Below are positions 61,653 to 64,000 of a stretch of 64,000 bases of DNA, piece by piece. Under the pieces are notes generated by a model, which had not been told where the DNA came from, made no database searches, and saw nothing but the letters and a program-made list of their open reading frames with translations. The stretch covers positions 62,001 to 126,000 of the forward strand of contig JAITMS010000088.1 in assembly GCA_031277255.1 (NCBI GenBank). The letters run 5' to 3'. Position numbers and translations under genes: made by a program. Each line of letters opens with the position of its first letter. The first letter of the stretch is position 1. Source of the DNA: Azonexus sp. GTDB taxonomy: Bacteria > Pseudomonadota > Gammaproteobacteria > Burkholderiales > Rhodocyclaceae.

Positions 61653-64000
61653 ATGGAAACCCTCCGCATTCGCGGCGCGCGCACGCATAACCTGAAGAAC
61701 ATCCATCTCGATCTGCCGCGTGACCGGCTGATCGTGATTACCGGGCTGTCCGGCTCCGGCAAGTCGTCGCTGGCCTTTGACACGCTCTATGCCGAGGGCC
61801 AGCGGCGCTATGTCGAATCGCTCTCGGCCTATGCCCGGCAGTTTTTGCAATTGATGGAAAAGCCGGATGTCGATCTGATCGAGGGCTTAAGCCCGGCCAT
61901 TTCGATCGAGCAGAAGGCGACCAGCCACAATCCGCGGTCGACCGTCGGCACGGTGACGGAAATTCACGATTACCTGCGTCTCCTCTACGCTCGCGCCGGC
62001 ACGCCCTACTGCCCGGAGCATGACCAGCCGCTGGCGGCGCAGACGGTGTCGCAGATGGTCGATGCGGCGCTGGCGCTGGCGGCGGAAACGAAGCTGATGA
62101 TCCTCGCTCCCGTCGTCGCCAACAGGAAGGGCGAGCAGCTTGAATTGCTCGGCGAACTGCGCGCCCAGGGCTTCGCCCGCGTCCGCGTCGATGGCGCGGT
62201 GTATGAACTGGACGCCGTGCCCAAGCTCGCCAAAACGCAGAAGCACACGGTCGATGTCGTCGTCGACCGGCTCAAGGTGCGGGACGACATGCGCCAGCGT
62301 CTGGCCGAATCGTTTGAAACGGCGCTGCGTCACGCCGATGGCCGGGCGATTGCGCTGGAGATGGATTCCGGCGTCGAGCATCTGTTTTCGGCCAAATTCG
62401 CCTGCCCGGTCTGCTCCTACGCCTTGCAGGAACTGGAGCCGCGCCTTTTTTCCTTCAATAATCCGATGGGCGCTTGCCAGAAGTGCGACGGGCTGGGCGT
62501 CATCCAGTTTTTCGACCCCCGGCGCGTGGTCGCCAACCCGGCGGCGTCGCTGGCGGCGGGGGCGATTCGCGGTTGGGATCGGAAAAACCAGTTTTACTTC
62601 CAGATGATCGAATCGCTGGCCGAGCATTACGGGTTTTTGCTTGAGACGCCGTTTGCCGAATTGCCGGAGGCCGTCCGGCAAGTCGTGCTCTACGGCTCCG
62701 GCAAGGTGGCGATCAATTTTCGCTACGCCAACGAAAAAGGCACGCGCTTTGACCGCAGCCACGTCTTCGAGGGCATCATTCCCAATCTGGAGCGGCGTTA
62801 TCGCGGCAGCGATTCCAACGCCGTGCGCGAGGAACTGGCCAAATACATCAGCAATTCGCCCTGCCCGCATTGCGACGGCACGCGCTTACGCGTCGAGGCG
62901 CGGCACGTCCGCGTCGGCGAGCGCACCCTGCATGACATCAACCGCCTGCCTCTGGGGGAGGCCCGCAATTACTTCAATTGCCTGCAACTGACCGGCCACA
63001 AGGCGCAGGTGGCGGACAAAATCCTGAAGGAAATCACGGCGCGGCTCACTTTTCTCATCAACGTCGGCCTCGATTACCTGTGTCTCGAACGTTCGGCGGA
63101 GACGCTCTCCGGCGGCGAGGCGCAGCGCATCCGGCTGGCTTCGCAGATCGGCTCCGGCCTCACCGGCGTCATGTATGTGCTCGATGAACCTTCCATTGGT
63201 CTGCATCAGCGCGACAACGACCGGCTCTTGGCGACGCTCAAAAACCTGCGCGACATGGGCAACACCGTGCTCGTCGTCGAACACGACGAGGACGCCATCC
63301 GCACCGCCGATTACGTCGTCGACATCGGCCCCGGCGCCGGGGCGCATGGCGGCGAGGTGGTGGCGCACGGCAGCCCGGCGGAGATTGCCGCCAACCCGGC
63401 TTCGCTGACCGGCGATTATCTGGCGGGGCGGCGCGCGATCGCCACGCCCGGCAAACGGCGGCCGCCAAAGCCCGGCCAATGGCTGCACGTGGTTGGCGCT
63501 TGCGGCAACAATTTGCGCGATGTCACGCTGGCGATTCCCGCCGGGTTGTTGACCTGCGTCACCGGCGTTTCCGGCTCCGGCAAATCGACGCTCATCAACG
63601 ATACGCTCTACGCCGCCGCCGCCCGCCATCTCTACGGTTCGACCGCCGAACCGGCGCCGTACAAAGAGATCATCGGCCTTGATCTGTTCGACAAAGTCAT
63701 CAGCGTCGACCAGGCGCCGATCGGGCGCACGCCGCGCTCCAATCCGGCCACCTACACCGGGCTGCTGACGCCGATCCGCGAACTTTTTTCTCAAACGCCG
63801 GAAGCCCGCGCCCGTGGCTACACGCCGGGGCGTTTTTCCTTCAACGTCAAGGGCGGACGCTGCGAAGCCTGTCAGGGCGACGGCATGATTAAAGTCGAAA
63901 TGCACTTTCTGCCCGACATCTACGTGCCCTGCGATGTCTGTCACGGCAAACGCTATAACCGCGAAACGCTGGAAGTGCATTACAAGGGCAAAACCATCCA
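61653..64000 (+). CDS. uvrA: Excinuclease ABC subunit A, truncated by the window end
   Basis: The first 782 codons of UvrA, the damage-recognition ATPase of nucleotide excision repair; the full protein is about 940 residues, so roughly 160 are missing. Starts [17 protein letters not shown] at ATG 61653. First Walker [10 protein letters not shown] is at 31-39, the zinc module CPVC...CQKC near 250-280, signature LSGGEAQR and Walker [13 protein letters not shown] near 485-515, second Walker [10 protein letters not shown] near 640, and [14 protein letters not shown] at the end. The frame stays open to base 64000. Confidence 0.97.
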   Translation, partial: METLRIRGARTHNLKNIHLDLPRDRLIVITGLSGSGKSSLAFDTLYAEGQRRYVESLSAYARQFLQLMEKPDVDLIEGLSPAISIEQKATSHNPRSTVGTVTEIHDYLRLLYARAGTPYCPEHDQPLAAQTVSQMVDAALALAAETKLMILAPVVANRKGEQLELLGELRAQGFARVRVDGAVYELDAVPKLAKTQKHTVDVVVDRLKVRDDMRQRLAESFETALRHADGRAIALEMDSGVEHLFSAKFACPVCSYALQELEPRLFSFNNPMGACQKCDGLGVIQFFDPRRVVANPAASLAAGAIRGWDRKNQFYFQMIESLAEHYGFLLETPFAELPEAVRQVVLYGSGKVAINFRYANEKGTRFDRSHVFEGIIPNLERRYRGSDSNAVREELAKYISNSPCPHCDGTRLRVEARHVRVGERTLHDINRLPLGEARNYFNCLQLTGHKAQVADKILKEITARLTFLINVGLDYLCLERSAETLSGGEAQRIRLASQIGSGLTGVMYVLDEPSIGLHQRDNDRLLATLKNLRDMGNTVLVVEHDEDAIRTADYVVDIGPGAGAHGGEVVAHGSPAEIAANPASLTGDYLAGRRAIATPGKRRPPKPGQWLHVVGACGNNLRDVTLAIPAGLLTCVTGVSGSGKSTLINDTLYAAAARHLYGSTAEPAPYKEIIGLDLFDKVISVDQAPIGRTPRSNPATYTGLLTPIRELFSQTPEARARGYTPGRFSFNVKGGRCEACQGDGMIKVEMHFLPDIYVPCDVCHGKRYNRETLEVHYKGKTI

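Noticed and set aside
61887..63980. Two long reverse-strand frames (327 and 364 codons)
   Set aside because: They lie antisense to uvrA, whose forward frame has every expected motif; GC-rich codon use opens the opposite strand.
1..64000. CRISPR arrays, tRNA or rRNA genes
   Set aside because: No regularly spaced repeats or cloverleaf-like genes were noticed on reading through.

Overview
The window is a 64 kb piece of a moderately GC-rich proteobacterial chromosome. Protein style, the UvrA sequence and the IS types suggest a betaproteobacterium, perhaps Rhodocyclales, but this is inference because no rRNA or other taxonomic marker is present. No tRNA, rRNA or CRISPR array was seen.

Bases 1 to about 47,700 are a very dense catabolic island for CoA thioesters. 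It holds eight crotonase-family enzymes, two matched pairs of FadE-like acyl-CoA dehydrogenases plus one stand-alone acyl-CoA dehydrogenase, and four flavin enzymes of the nitronate monooxygenase/FabK/IpdC type. It also holds nine SDR-family proteins (one a 2,4-dienoyl-CoA reductase type, one lacking the catalytic residues), an alpha-methylacyl-CoA racemase, a thiolase, an acyl-CoA ligase, an old yellow enzyme, an amidohydrolase, hot-dog thioesterases and alpha/beta hydrolases, and a large carboxylic acid reductase paired with an alcohol dehydrogenase. The set fits activation and stepwise beta-oxidation of a branched and/or polycyclic substrate such as a steroid, terpenoid or alicyclic acid. 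The paired FadE proteins, the racemase and the IpdC-like flavoproteins recall steroid catabolism, but the IpdAB-type ring hydrolase is not in the window, so the substrate is open.

The island is arranged in blocks: 1285-6024 (+); 13782-10379 (-); 13905-20520 (+), followed closely by a MoxR/VWA pair at 20562-22585; 22712-31253 (+); the reductase/dehydrogenase pair 36061-31449 (-); and the divergent blocks 41425-36634 (-) and 41527-47698 (+). Four promoters carry the same 15-bp palindrome (TWGAAYNNNGTTCWA) touching the -10 or -35 element, at 1261, 22670, 36105 and 41460. The likely repressor is a TetR-family gene at 47849, at the end of the last block. It has been cut in two by a 1261-bp ISAs1-family insertion with a perfect 10-bp target duplication, and removing the insertion restores one open frame. 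The regulon may therefore be derepressed in this strain.

Bases about 49,800 to 61,470 are a decayed mobile region: a DUF1173 pseudogene, a ParD/RelE-type toxin-antitoxin pair, a ParM/StbA-like segregation ATPase with a small partner, remnants of IS200 and IS630 elements, an AT-rich gene for a membrane protein with an OmpA-like domain, a two-gene unit (NA37/YejK nucleoid-associated protein plus a membrane protein) that is a candidate defence or maintenance module, a P4-type integrase with a small overlapping upstream gene, and an IS5-family element. A diverged leader of about 130-180 bp is duplicated upstream of the ParM operon and the integrase operon.

From 61,653 to the right edge lies uvrA, a core DNA-repair gene cut off by the window end. 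It marks a return to ordinary chromosome.
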